Below, one piece after another: positions 11,689-22,563 of a stretch of 64,000 bases of DNA. The DNA comes from Pohlia nutans (taxonomy: Eukaryota > Streptophyta > Bryopsida > Bryales > Mniaceae): assembly GCA_022496805.1 (NCBI GenBank), contig CM040093.1, positions 12,800,713 to 12,864,712 of the forward strand, written 5' to 3'. Under the pieces are notes generated by a model. It saw only the letters and a program-made list of their open reading frames with translations. It was not told the DNA's origin and ran no database searches. The position numbers were made by a program, and so were the translations under genes. How positions within the stretch are numbered: position 1 is the first letter of the stretch; each line of letters opens with the position of its first letter.

Positions 11689-13525
11689 TTATACATACCA
11701 AAATTTGTGATTAAAATATTCAAAAATAATCCCAAAAAATAGTGCACATTTCAATAGACACTTTAAACGAAACCCTTGTTCTAGCTCGTTTTGCATCCTC
11801 TCGTCATCCATGCCTTCTACTTGTAATGCAATATATTCAAGTATGTGTGGCTTTGCTTCATTGGGAATAGTAATTTGGTTCTCAGTTCGAACTCCTTGAA
11901 TAGAAATGAACTTCACTTTCAAATGTCCACTTCTTGTTTTCGCTGGTACATCTCTCCACGAAAATATAGCAGCTTCTTTGTCCACCCAGCCATGTCTCTC
12001 ACCAGATGGCTCCCAAGATGCTTCCATGCAGTTCCTGTATCGTTGTGGCTCAGAACTTGCTTCATTCGTCATACCTCGCCTCAGAACAGGCCAGTACCAT
12101 ATCACTTTCACTTTCATTGCCCATTTGCCTTGTCCAAATTCTACCACCTTCCCCACATAGAATGGTACTCCAGCCCTTACTACTTTCCGCTCCACTGTTA
12201 ACGCCACAAACTGTCCAATCTCCAAATCCCTCTCTGGATTGAAAACTGGAAAATGATCATTTGTTGTCTCCAAGGTAGCTGTAGATGTTGCTTGGCCCAC
12301 AACCTCGGCCTTTGTTCTTCTAGGTGTTCTTGTTACCGCTGCAGTAGATGGTCTGCCCTTTCGAGGTCCGAAATACCCTCGAAGTTCTGGGTTTGGCATT
12401 GTTGCCATAATCGAGTCCACTACCGCATTCGTATTACTTGTCGTATTGGAATCAGCGTCATCTGTTGTTGTTTCCACCGTGGCATCGTCTCCTGTTGCAT
12501 TCACATTTGCTTCGTAAGGCCAAAACGGTAGTTTTGTATTCTCACTTCTATCTTGCAGAGGAAAATTCTTCAAATACTTAATCAGCCACCGCGCTTCCTT
12601 GATTGCTTGTAAGTTCTCTTCTACATGCTGTATTCTTTCTACGCACTTCTCCTTGTATGCAATGAATTCTTCCAAAGCTTTCAACTCTTTGTCGTCTGCA
12701 CTAAACAACTCTGCAAGATTTGGCTTCTCCTCTTTTGTAGGTAGAGACCGCAAACACAAATGTCCCTCCGTAGGACCCCATACATCCTTGCTGTAATGTT
12801 TTGACTGTACTCGAGGTGCACCATTCTCTGTGTAAAATCTCATTTGATGCGGAAATGTTATGCCCGTCAATGTATCACCTCCCGTCAACAAATGCGGCGT
12901 AATGAATGCGTTCCAATCCCTGACGTTCTCCAAATGCCAAGCGTTCACGAATGACTCTGTGTACGACGTTCCCTTTTCCACCAACTGCAACACTTGCTTC
13001 AACGAAACAATGTTTGACCTCTTCAATGTATGAGATATAATGTTGAACCGCTGATCGATGTCCTCATGAGTATGTCCTACTATAAGAAAACATAGCTGCA
13101 CTTCTTGGAAGTAGCCCATTCCAACAAGGGTAGCACATAGGGCAAACATGTAGATGTTCTTGTTGTCTCGGGTTGTGTTGTCTGCTTGGATTCGCAATGT
13201 GGGAGGCAACGCACCCTTCCTTCGTCTCACATCATCTATCACATGCATCACTGTTGTAATGACTTGGTTGCTATCATGCTTGTGGTACGAGTCTATCCAC
13301 ACGTCTGCGTACAATCCAATTCCATGTACGAGGACTTTGCACAAGTGAGTCTTCACAAACCGCGACTCAATGTTCTTCACCTTTTGCCTCATCTTTGGAA
13401 TCATGGTCGTGTTTTGGTCCATGCCATCAACTATTAAGCACATATAGATGTCAGGGCTTATTATAGCTGACCTTTTGAATAACCAGTAATCACGCCGTTC
13501 TTCTATCTGGTGGCGGATGTGGATG
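11689..13525 (-). pseudogene. DUF7869-type DDE transposase, catalytic and C-terminal part
   Basis: This is the 3' part of a transposase gene whose 5' part lies at 16254-17689. The frame is open for about 610 codons. Candidate catalytic acidic residues are LIVDGMDQ near 13430, LRIQADN near 13190 and GHTHEDIDQRF near 13070, the signature of DUF7869 proteins. The C-terminal third is a disordered T/N-rich linker, then an SH3/chromo-like segment (FYVGKVVEFG ... WYWP). The frame continues upstream of the first ATG (13443) to the CACTA-like insertion boundary at 13526, and removing the insertion joins it in frame to the 5' part. Broken by that insertion and by a TAG at 16391-16393, the gene is non-functional as it stands. 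It could be one exon of a longer gene. Confidence 0.8.
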
Positions 13526-13706
13526 CACTAGTAGAAAATTTTGTGTTCGAATCAACAAGAGAGCGTTGGTTTTGGCTGTTGTTTTGGACGCGTTGACTTG
13601 GACACAATGTAACACAGTTTTATTGAATTTTTCTGTTGATTTGGTCACAAGAAAAAAAAATTTAAAAAGTTTTAAAAAGTTTTATTAAAAATTAAAACAA
13701 ATTATT

Positions 13707-13745
<39 letters not shown>

Positions 13746-13970
13746 TTTTTTTGCTACCCGTAATTTTCGGGTAAGAAAATGTTTTTAGGGCTGCCCGAAT
13801 TTTTAGGGCAGACCAATATCTCCAACTCCGTCGGCAATCGGGTTCGATACCGTGACCTTACATTTAACTCTCATTAATCTAACCAACCCACCTTACTTAC
13901 AATTTGATGAACATAGCGTAATTTTTTTCTTACATAAACACTTACAATTCGATGTTTTAGAATTCAGCAG

Positions 13971-14308
13971 ACTTTGCCGGCTATTTTGACATAGTATATT
14001 AACTTTTTTCAAAAACCTTTGGACTAAGAAAAGTTGGGAAATTAAGTTAAGTTTCATCTCCAAAAATCCGTTTGTGATTTGAAGCCTCCAGTCAAAAGTT
14101 ATAGACAAAAATCAGAGTGGGGTACCAAGGAATTGTTTTATTAATATTTTCAAACGCCTTCTCTGATTTTTGTCTATAACTTTTGACTGGAGGCTTCAAA
14201 TCACAAACGGAGTTTTGAAGATAAAACTTAACTTAATTTCCCAACTTTTCTTAGTCCAAAGGTTTTTGAAAAAAGTTGTTTTACTATGACAAAATGGCCT
14301 ATAAAGTT
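13971..14308. repeat. Foldback repeat with arms of about 147 bp
   Basis: Positions 13971-14117 and 14161-14308 are near-perfect reverse complements separated by 43 bp. The left arm ends CAAAAATCAGAG and the right arm begins CTCTGATTTTTG. A transcript would fold into a long hairpin of the type that feeds small-RNA pathways. It is probably an older foldback MITE nested in the CACTA-like element. Confidence 0.85.
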
Positions 14309-15343
14309 TGCATTTTATTTTATTTTTTTAAATTGTGAATGATTTAGTTAACCCTCAAATGACAGAGTGGATAAGAGAAAAACCTAGATGTGTTATAGGA
14401 TGTTACTTATGCAACTTTGATTAAGTTTGGTTCAAAAAAGAAAATGAGAAGCATGATGTTTAGTAATTATCTGTATGGTCAGACTTCCAAAAAGAGTTTT
14501 AAATACTCATTTAATGAATTTAGATGCTTTTGCCATTTGAAATTCAACAAAATTACTAATTCTACATTTAGAGTATGAAATTTGGTATGATTGGTTAATA
14601 CTAAACATTCTAAATTCTAAAAATTTAAAAGCAAAATCTTCAAAGGAGAGAACATCATTAGTTTCCCGAAGTAGTAAGTTTTATAACACTAAGACAATAT
14701 TGAGGTCTGTGTCGTTGAAAAATTCCTTACTAAACCTCGATATTGCAAATGAAATGTATCAAACAACACTAGAACATTATCGCTCCTCCCAATTTCGACA
14801 AGAAATTAAAACTTGAAAATGTCATTTCCTAATTATGGCTAATTGGGGTGCGATTAGAAAATGATCGATTGGTCACTCAGGGGTTAATGAGTTCAATTGA
14901 TTGAATGTTTCAAAAAAATGGATTACTGTGTAGAAACAAAAAGAAGGTTCCAAGCTTCTAGCACAGAGATTCAGAGAAGAAAGAAAAAAAAGGTTCATAG
15001 ATGACTAATTGTCGTCCCATTCAAGTGGATTTATTTGTTTGGACGTCTGTGTGATTGTTTCTGATGGAGCTGAAAGTCAGTTAGCAGCCAAAGTGTGTCA
15101 AAATTCACCCTCAACATCTTTAATTTAGAGAATATCAGCCTACTAGTCTCTTCTTATTGTTTGTCAGAGATGATGAAAGTTTGCAAAATTGCAGTTATAT
15201 AATCCAATTACATAAAACACTCATTCTAGTACTAAATGATTACAAAACAAACTCAGTGAATTTTAAGTTATCTATGTGAAAAGAGAATGACTTTGGTATC
15301 TTGTCATATGCTAGACTTCAAATTTTGAAATGGCAAGCACTTA

Positions 15344-15462
15344 CACTAGTAGAAAAGGTGGCGCCCCTGGGACATGCCTAGGCAAAATCACTATGCATGC
15401 GTGGAATTGAGCATTGCTTACGTGGGCATCTCCTTCGGCAATGCCACCTTTTCTACTAAGTG
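15344..15462. mobile_element. 119-bp MITE with CACTA-type ends
   Basis: The ends CACTAGTAGAAAAGGTGGC and GCCACCTTTTCTACTAAGTG are inverted copies with one single-base indel. They share the outer 13 bases with the host CACTA-like element. The flanking trinucleotides (TTA and TTC) differ, so no clean target duplication is seen. It may be a nested relative or a rearranged internal end. Confidence 0.6.
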
Positions 15463-16253
15463 TTCGAGCATGCCCAACAACATGGGAATGCAGCAACCCA
15501 TTGTTAGGATATTGAAAGTTTGAGGTAAATATGATCCCAATAGTTATGTATCATACCCTAAAAGTAAAAAAAAACTTGGAAAATGTCAGTTTCTGCCCAT
15601 GGATAGTCACTGTTGGTTGGGCTGCGATCAGAAAATGGTTGCTCAATCATTTAATTTAGGGGTTAAAAAAAATTCTGAGTACATAGAATTTCAACCATGG
15701 TGTTTAATTTTTGCCCAAATAAGGGTGTTTTAAATGTTTTAAGTGTTTTGAAAGTCATGATTGTGTGCTTTGATGCCTTTCAACCTTGAGGATTATGTTC
15801 ACGATCTTATTAAGAGTTTGTTTAAAAGAATTTAAAACCAATTGGATCTATTTGTGATAGATGCCAAAAATTGTTTAAAAGTAAAAAAAATCACCTTTTA
15901 AAAAATCGAGTTCATAAATTGCAAAAGTTTCAAAAAATTCAATAATATTCCAATAGATTCTATAATATTTCGATAGATTCCAAAATATTCTCAACAGATT
16001 CCAAAAATATTCCAAAAAAGATTTTACATTTACTAAAATTTTGTTGATTTGGTCATTGTACTATCCAAATCAACAAAAAGTAGGCAACAAACTGTTGATT
16101 TGGTCGTTGTACTACCAAAATCAACAAAAAGTAGGCAGCAAATTGTTGGTTTTTACAAAAAGTTTAAAAATTTGTTGATTTGGTCATTGCAGTGCCCCAA
16201 ACAACACAAATCTGTTGATTTTTTGTTGATTTGGTCATGATTTTCTAGTAGTG

Positions 16254-17689
16254 ATGAGAAACAAATTCTCAATTTGCACCTTCGCCACCGTGTTGTTCGT
16301 TGCTTCTATCCCACATTTGTACTCCCAACAATAGAAGCACTTTGAAAACCTTGAGAACGGTGAAATTTGCACATGCGGGAACTCCACCCTCTATAGCTTT
16401 CGGAAAGAACTTATCGATAATGGTTCACCATCATGTATTCGCTTCACTTCCTCATTCACATAATTGAATACGTCCACTTTCGTTGTGTTCATTGGCAGCA
16501 ACACTAGTGCCAATACCAAGTTATCACTCTTCCGTCGTACTTGACGATGCGGTTGTGTGCACCCCGCTTCATCCACAAATGTAGAAAAACATTCACAGGC
16601 TGCAGACAGTTTTGCACTTTCTCTAAGTTTGCAAACGTTTCCATGGACAGCTTGGATTCTTCCATACTCATGTTGAGACTGTTTCAACTCTTTGAAACGT
16701 CTCTGTGAGTAACCCAATGCTGCAGCGTAACATCCATTACAAACCAGCACGCCATCCAACTTTGTATGATATCTGTTTCGCCTTTGTCCTTCCGTAATTG
16801 TGTAAAAAGCGTTTGGCATCTGTAGAATCCAAGTTGCTCTCACTTCATACTTCTGCGCCCATGCCATGTACCGTTGTTCCAAAATGTACTTCTCATCTAT
16901 ATCCCTCAAACAATTGCGTTTGCACCCCCCTCTTTGCTTTGCAGATCTAACACTTGCAAGTGTTACTTTCTCCATTCGTGACTCGCCCTTCTCACGTGGT
17001 TTAGGAACTCTGCTCTTTCGATTCTCCATGGAATACATCCTGCTCGGTCTCTCTGGAGCTAAACCTTCTACATGTGGAAGATTCCCTACGCTAGATTGTG
17101 ATCCTTGCGTCATTGGAGATGACCCCTCTAGGATGTCACACTGAACTGGCGTGGCAGAATACATATTCGTACAATTGGAATCTCCATCATCCTCATGAAA
17201 ATCGTATTGGGCCAATGCCGCTGTAGAGAACGAGAAATTTTGTCCCCTACTAGATGAAGGTGTAGGTTGTTCGTTGCTTTGGAAATCCCGCAACAGTGAC
17301 CTCTGCCAACGTATGACTTTGTTCAAACATTGTCCAAGGCGTTCCCCGATTACTCCTCCAGTCCAAAACATTTCGTCGACAACACGTGAGACACGTACAA
17401 CAACTTCACATGGAAACAGTTTCACCTGATTTAGTTCCATCCCACGTTTGAAAGAAGTATCAACCACTCCGAATCCCACAACGCTTCCTTCAGTCGATAG
17501 TAGTTGTACTGTCTCATTCATCTGTTGTGTCTCCATATGTGTACGGTGTGTTCGCACCTCTTGAAACAAACTTGTGCGAACATGACGTCTATTCGGTTGC
17601 TCCCCTACAGTAGGTCGTGGTCTTTCCACACCTCCTCCAACGTCATGTAATGCAACAGGGCTTCCAAAGGCACTTGAATCCATTGTCAT
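16254..17689 (-). pseudogene. DUF7869-type transposase, N-terminal part, with internal TAG
   Basis: The frame starts with an ATG at 17689 and runs 432 codons to a TAG at 16391-16393. Beyond the stop the same frame continues with recognisable family sequence (FSKCFYCWEYKCGIE) up to the CACTA-like insertion. The TAG is therefore best explained as a nonsense mutation. The protein has a low-complexity N-terminus, a basic RKSRVPKPREKG tract and a Cys-containing segment, VCNGCYAAALGYSQRRFKEL. Members of the family carry a similar putative zinc-binding region ahead of the DDE domain. The 3' continuation is at 11689-13525. Confidence 0.75.
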
Positions 17690-17867
17690 TCCAATCTCTG
17701 TTCACCACAATTACAATCGGACATCACTATATCAAACATTTGTAATACCTTATAGATAAGGCTGTTATTAACTACCATCTGTAAATAAATTTAATTTGTT
17801 AATTTTTTTTTTTTTTTGAAACGGTGATAATTCTTAATACGATTGACTCTAGACTTGACTCTAGGCT

Positions 17868-18390
17868 ACATGCAATCCTAGCAATGTCCCTCGAGGCCCA
17901 AATGCTGATTTAGCTCACTTGGAGATCAAAATGGGGTCCTACGTGTTTTAAAAGACCCCGTGGAGCCTCCACGGTCGGCCCCATCTACTATGCATTCCTA
18001 GTGGTGCACTCCCAGGCCAAAATGCAACATCATCCCACTTGGAGGCCCTAAACGGAGCCCTCAAATGTTCTAAGAGCCTCGATGTTCCCCTTGGGTTAAT
18101 CCCTACCGCCGTGCGCTCCTAGCGGTGCCCCAGGTCTCTAAAGCAAAATCAACTCACTAAATGGTCCTAAATGTTGCCCCTGAGTGTTTAACGAGCCCCT
18201 AAGTGGGCATTGGGGTGGACCAGTAGCGGCATGCGCTTCCAACAGTGCCTTTGGAACCCAAATACAAAATTAGCTCACTTGGGAGTCCCAAACGGGCTTT
18301 TCAAGTGCTCTAAGAGCCCCTGTAGGACCCTGGGATCGACCGCAATGTCCATGTAGTCCTAACGGTTCCCCTCGAAGCCAAAAGGCCGCT
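17868..18390. repeat. Diverged minisatellite, about 120-bp unit, about 4.3 copies
   Basis: Repeated landmarks in each unit are TGC-x-TCCTAG, a GTGCC-like segment with AGGCCCAAA, TTAGCTCACTTGGAG, and CTAAGAGCCCC followed by GG-x-TCGACC. Units are much more GC-rich than the surroundings and 20-30% diverged by eye. No coding frame is conserved between units. Confidence 0.75.
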
Positions 18391-19852
18391 CAAGTGCCTA
18401 AATGAAGTGCATGTCCTATTCAATGAATGGATTTGGTATTACTAAAGTACATAGTTTTTTAAAATTACAAATCTAGAAATATATTAATTTTAAATTTGCG
18501 TAGGTTTAAGTTCAAATGTGGCGTTACATAAATGAAATCATACATTTAATGAGAAAAATAATTTCACAAAATCACAATGTTTAGAAAATCTCAATTCATT
18601 CAATCCAACAACTTCTACTCAAAAATTTGTTAACATGTTGATACAAATCAATTTTATTAGAAATTTAGAATTATCACTTTTAAACTTAAAATACCATATT
18701 GGACATGGCATTAGTGAACCTCACTATACATATAAAATATTGAATTCAAAATCTACAATTATCATTTAAATATCAATTCTAAAATATTTTTCTATATAAA
18801 ACATTATGATGAGTTTCCTCAAAATGTAAAATTTGGAGACACTTTTGTGCAATTAGGAGCTAAAATAAGCCCACGGACAGGCCCCAAATAGAAATCCAAT
18901 TGTTTCTACGGTTCATATAAGACCCTTGTCGAAGTACACTTGCAGTTTGCAAAAGTTCAGAACGCTGTTGCTTACAACATGAATTACATGATAATTCAAT
19001 GGTTTAAGTATAAAGTATTACCGGAAAGTCTTGAATTCGTTGTTGACTGCTCCTACACCCCGTTGATCAGCACTCTACTAGTTCTGAATAAATCCTCCTA
19101 GATACATGCCTTTCACAAATCAAAAGGAAATGGAATAGACTGTTAATTCAATAACTATGATCAATTTTATGTATAGATTTTATAATATGATAGCTTTATG
19201 CAAATTTGAACCGATGAGAAATAGTATGATTCCTGAAATTATTACGCCTCCTTTCATGTGCTAGTTATTCATCAAAAACTTCTATGATCTTAACCCATAT
19301 ATATCACAGCGTCTACTTTTTGGACAACTAATAGATTCAAATGCACCCTACGTTCTCATCAATGTTTGGATGAAAGTCATCCAATTTTTTGGAGATACTT
19401 CACAAAGTTGTTGAACTATCTAATAGTTGGATTTAGTCAAACTTGAGTACAGTTTTTTCCAAAATTACAAATGTAAAGGTATGTCAAGTTGTTGACCAAG
19501 CCAAAATTGCATTGACTATAGTTCAAAAGTGGCCTTAGAAAAATGAAGTCATAAATTTAAAAAACAAAAAAATTAAAAGTATCACCAGGTTTAACCCCTA
19601 AACGTACCAACACTTTGATCAAAAGTAAATCCTAGCTTCAAAAGTAGATAATAGAATGGCTCAAATGTACATGAGGTGCACATGAGAGGACTATTGCAAG
19701 GCTAAAATCTACCCAATAAATTTGACATACTTGTAGTTGGAGGCCTCTCTAGTAATCAATTCAATAATTGATCACTACATTGAACCTGCATGGGCTCACA
19801 CATAATTTAATAGTCAGTATTAGTAATTACACAATTAACCCTAAAGGACCAA
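18391..19852. other. Non-coding stretch
   Basis: This is AT-rich DNA without a gene, RNA or clear repeat that I can support. It is the left flank of the 16-kb element. Confidence 0.5.
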
Positions 19853-19862
19853 GAAGCCCAAA

Positions 19863-19921
19863 GGGGAAAGGTCGTATGTGAGCAGAGAGCGGAGAGCAGA
19901 GAGTAGAGATTAAAGAGCAGA
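19863..19921. repeat. Left terminal region of the 16-kb element
   Basis: The end is purine-rich: TATGTGAGCAGAGAGCGG, then AGAGCAGAGAGTAGAG. The TATGTGAGC word and the GAGCRGAGA repeats are matched in inverted orientation at 35764-35823. These short repeats are plausible transposase-binding sites. Confidence 0.65.
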
Positions 19922-20636
19922 CTTTAAACATTTTCGCAGTCATTTTCAGGGTTAGGGTTCCTATAACCGTGGATTTTTTCATTTTTTTATTAATATTTTT
20001 TGGGAGAATTGGCATGTATAACCGTGGAATTTAGGAGAATTTAACAGTGAGATATAGAATTTTGGGACATTCATCCACGGACTTGGATCACTCATGTAAG
20101 TTTGTTACATAAGATATTTTGTCTAGCCAGGGTTGAATTAGGAGTGAATGAATTGACGTCTAGGAGTGAATGTTTAGGAGTGAATTAGGATTTAATGAAT
20201 TCACAACATTTAGTCTAAAAGGGAATGAAGTGATGATGTTAATGTACTTGTGATGGATGTTTAGGTTCGTATGAAGATCTCATTTTGAATTCTAACATTC
20301 TCTCATATTAGATTACTACCTGATAATTTGTTCAATTTTTTTATACAATCTTTTACAATCTCATAATTGAAACAATATTACTCCACTAAAGAGTATACAC
20401 ATATTACAGGATTACACCAAACATACATACGATACACTATTACACTAATTGCCAATACACTCATTGCCCAAACAACACCAAACACCATATAAGTAAGCTA
20501 GTAAGCTAAAACAATGAGCTCAAAGAATATAACCAAGAGTATAAAGTACAACTGATAAACATAAAACTAGCCATTACAATGGCTATGCAAAATAGAGATA
20601 TAATATACTCGTAGGGAAATACAATATCATTGAGGT

Positions 20637-22563
20637 CTACTCACTAATTGCCTCATCATCCACATAAATCAAGGCATTATTAACCATGTTGGTGCATTGC
20701 GACATTGAGACTTCCTCAAATTCACTAGCACTGGGTTGAGTTTGAGACACACTTAGATCAAAATCAACTTCTGCAGCAACATCAACTTCTGCAGCAACAT
20801 CTAAATATTTTAAAACACGAGAGTCATACTTCGGGGGAGGATCTAACAGAAGAGGTGGAGATACTTGCAACGCTTGCAAGTGTGCAACATCTTCCGCATA
20901 TGAAGGAAGTCTCCAACTCTTAGCCGGGCTTGGATAGAGTCTAGAATGCAGTAACAGAAGGAAAAGTTCAAACACAAGTGAAATCATAAAGATCAAAATA
21001 CAATAAAAGTTACAAATGAATAGAAAGAGTAAGCTGCACTTACTTACTCAGGGTCCTCCACACGACGGCGCTTCACTGCAGCAGCCTTCTTTGGCTTCTT
21101 TGCAGATAGTACAGGAGCATGAGGAATTGGTGGAGCCTTTGCAAGAGAAATCATGGGCTTTAGAACAGCCTCAAACAGCTTCTTGTCACTCTCCATGCCC
21201 AGAACGTGCCTACCAGTATTCTTGCAAGCAGTGATGGAATTTCCTAAAAAGAACCACGCCATAAATGGATAAGTACACATTAGCATCAAAAAAAGCAAAG
21301 GCAAATAGTTTGCAAGGAAAGCAAAGAAGAATATTTCATACCAGTGCCAACTGCTACATCAATGACAATGTCCCCAACCGTGGTCAAAGCTATAACAAGG
21401 CAAGAAAAAAAGTATTCATCCTTCTCCCTTGGGCCTCACCATGGACGAGCACCATCCATCAGAGGGTTGGTGCAGTGATTAATCAACGTGTCGTTGAGGC
21501 CAACGTCTACACCATGGGCAACCAACTCTGGCACATCACGAATGGAAAAGGTTGAACTCCAAGACACAGAGTCCTCGGGCCGAGACACCCGCTTGAGGAG
21601 AAGGATATTAAATCTGTTGGTTGTGGAATTGGGAACCCTTGCCGAACTCATGGGCAAATAGTTAACCCCCATCCATTCCTTGTAGATTGCAAATCCAAAA
21701 GAGTCAAAAAACGTCTCAATATCCTCAAGGAACTCGCCATTGTCAAACGGAAAGAAAAGCAGCAGTGCGCCACTATCATGTAGAATCTCATCGGCAAACT
21801 CGAACAACTCCTGCAAATAGTCCTCAGACTTCACATTCCAAGTGGGCACCACGGATGATGGCACCGATACATTTGGCACCGGTAGACCCTCTGGTAAGTT
21901 TGCAATCACCAAGTCTGCAGCTCCACGCATAGTTGGCACTCCACGAAAGCTACAAGAACGAGAAGGAGAGCATGATAGAGCAAACTTTTGAACCTCACAA
22001 AAATGTCGTTGCTGCTCAAGAATGGAGGCGTTGATGACAAGGGCTTGCGGACTACGCTCAGTGGGTGCAGGTTGTGAAAGGGTCGGATGACTCGGTTGTT
22101 TTACACGACTCTGAGTGAGTGGAAGGGGCTCACTGTGGGCATCAGTCATTACCGTGTCGTTTACTGGAGCAGACTTACCAAAGGTCTTAGAAGTAACAGT
22201 GGATGCAGCCTTGCCCTTGGTAGTGACTTTCTTCGATGCAACCTCGGTGACAGTGCTCTCACCCTTTGTTGGCGCCTTCTTCTTCGATGTTGTCGCTGTT
22301 GATGTCTTCGGAGCCTGCTTCTTCTTGGCAGTCTCCTCTATCCCTGCCCAAAATGCAGCACGGTCCATCCACTTCTTTAGAGTGTCCTCACCCGCAGGAG
22401 GCTTTGGAAACCTTAGGTCCGATCGAACAAATGATGGACTATTCCACCATTTTAGCCACCGGACCTTATACTTCGGCTCCACTGCAGCTGTTGCCACCAT
22501 CTGTAATTTCTCCAAAGTCATCTCAACTTTTGCAGCAACATGTGCACTATAATGCTCAACAAT
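20637..22563 (-). pseudogene. ParB-methyltransferase gene of the 16-kb element, methyltransferase half (exons 4-6), one internal TGA
   Basis: The exons inferred are 21342-22563, 21048-21243 and 20637-20940, and all splice phases agree. The order is a conserved W-rich segment (KYKVRWLKWWNS), a basic S/T/K linker, motif IV-like DLVIANLPEG near residue 700 of the whole protein, hydrophobic strands (ALLLFFPFD), an RPW segment, motif I-like VIDVAVGTG near residue 880, and HVLGMESDKK. This is the permuted arrangement of N6_N4-type DNA methyltransferases. The DPPY-like motif is NLPE, so activity is uncertain. A TGA at 21436-21438 directly after RPW interrupts the frame. Coding similarity to copy 1 continues through it, which points to a nonsense mutation and not to an intron. 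The acidic tail shares the RVLKYLDV motif with copy 1. Confidence 0.8.

Larger units (their letters stand above)
13526..16253. mobile_element. 2.7-kb non-autonomous CACTA-like element inside the transposase gene
   Basis: The element starts CACTAGTAGAAAA and ends TTTTCTAGTAGTG, the inverted termini typical of CACTA (En/Spm) elements. It is flanked by the 3-bp duplication ATG at 13523-13525 and 16254-16256, the duplication length known for the superfamily. Subterminal regions contain multiple direct and inverted copies of TTGTTGATTTGGTC, as is usual for transposase binding in this group. The interior has no transposase and holds a foldback repeat (13971-14308), a long A-run near 13718-13744 and a smaller CACTA-ended MITE (15344-15462). 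It therefore depends on a transposase elsewhere. Confidence 0.88.

Noticed and set aside
13838..13905. tRNA-like sequence with a GGTTCGATACC B-box
   Set aside because: No matching A box at the right distance and no cloverleaf could be drawn on either strand.
21342..21441. An intron in place of the in-frame TGA (donor GGTGAGG after RPW)
   Set aside because: Removing the interval would delete sequence that aligns residue by residue with copy 1 (the xxREKDEY and ALTTVGDIVID region), so a nonsense change fits better.
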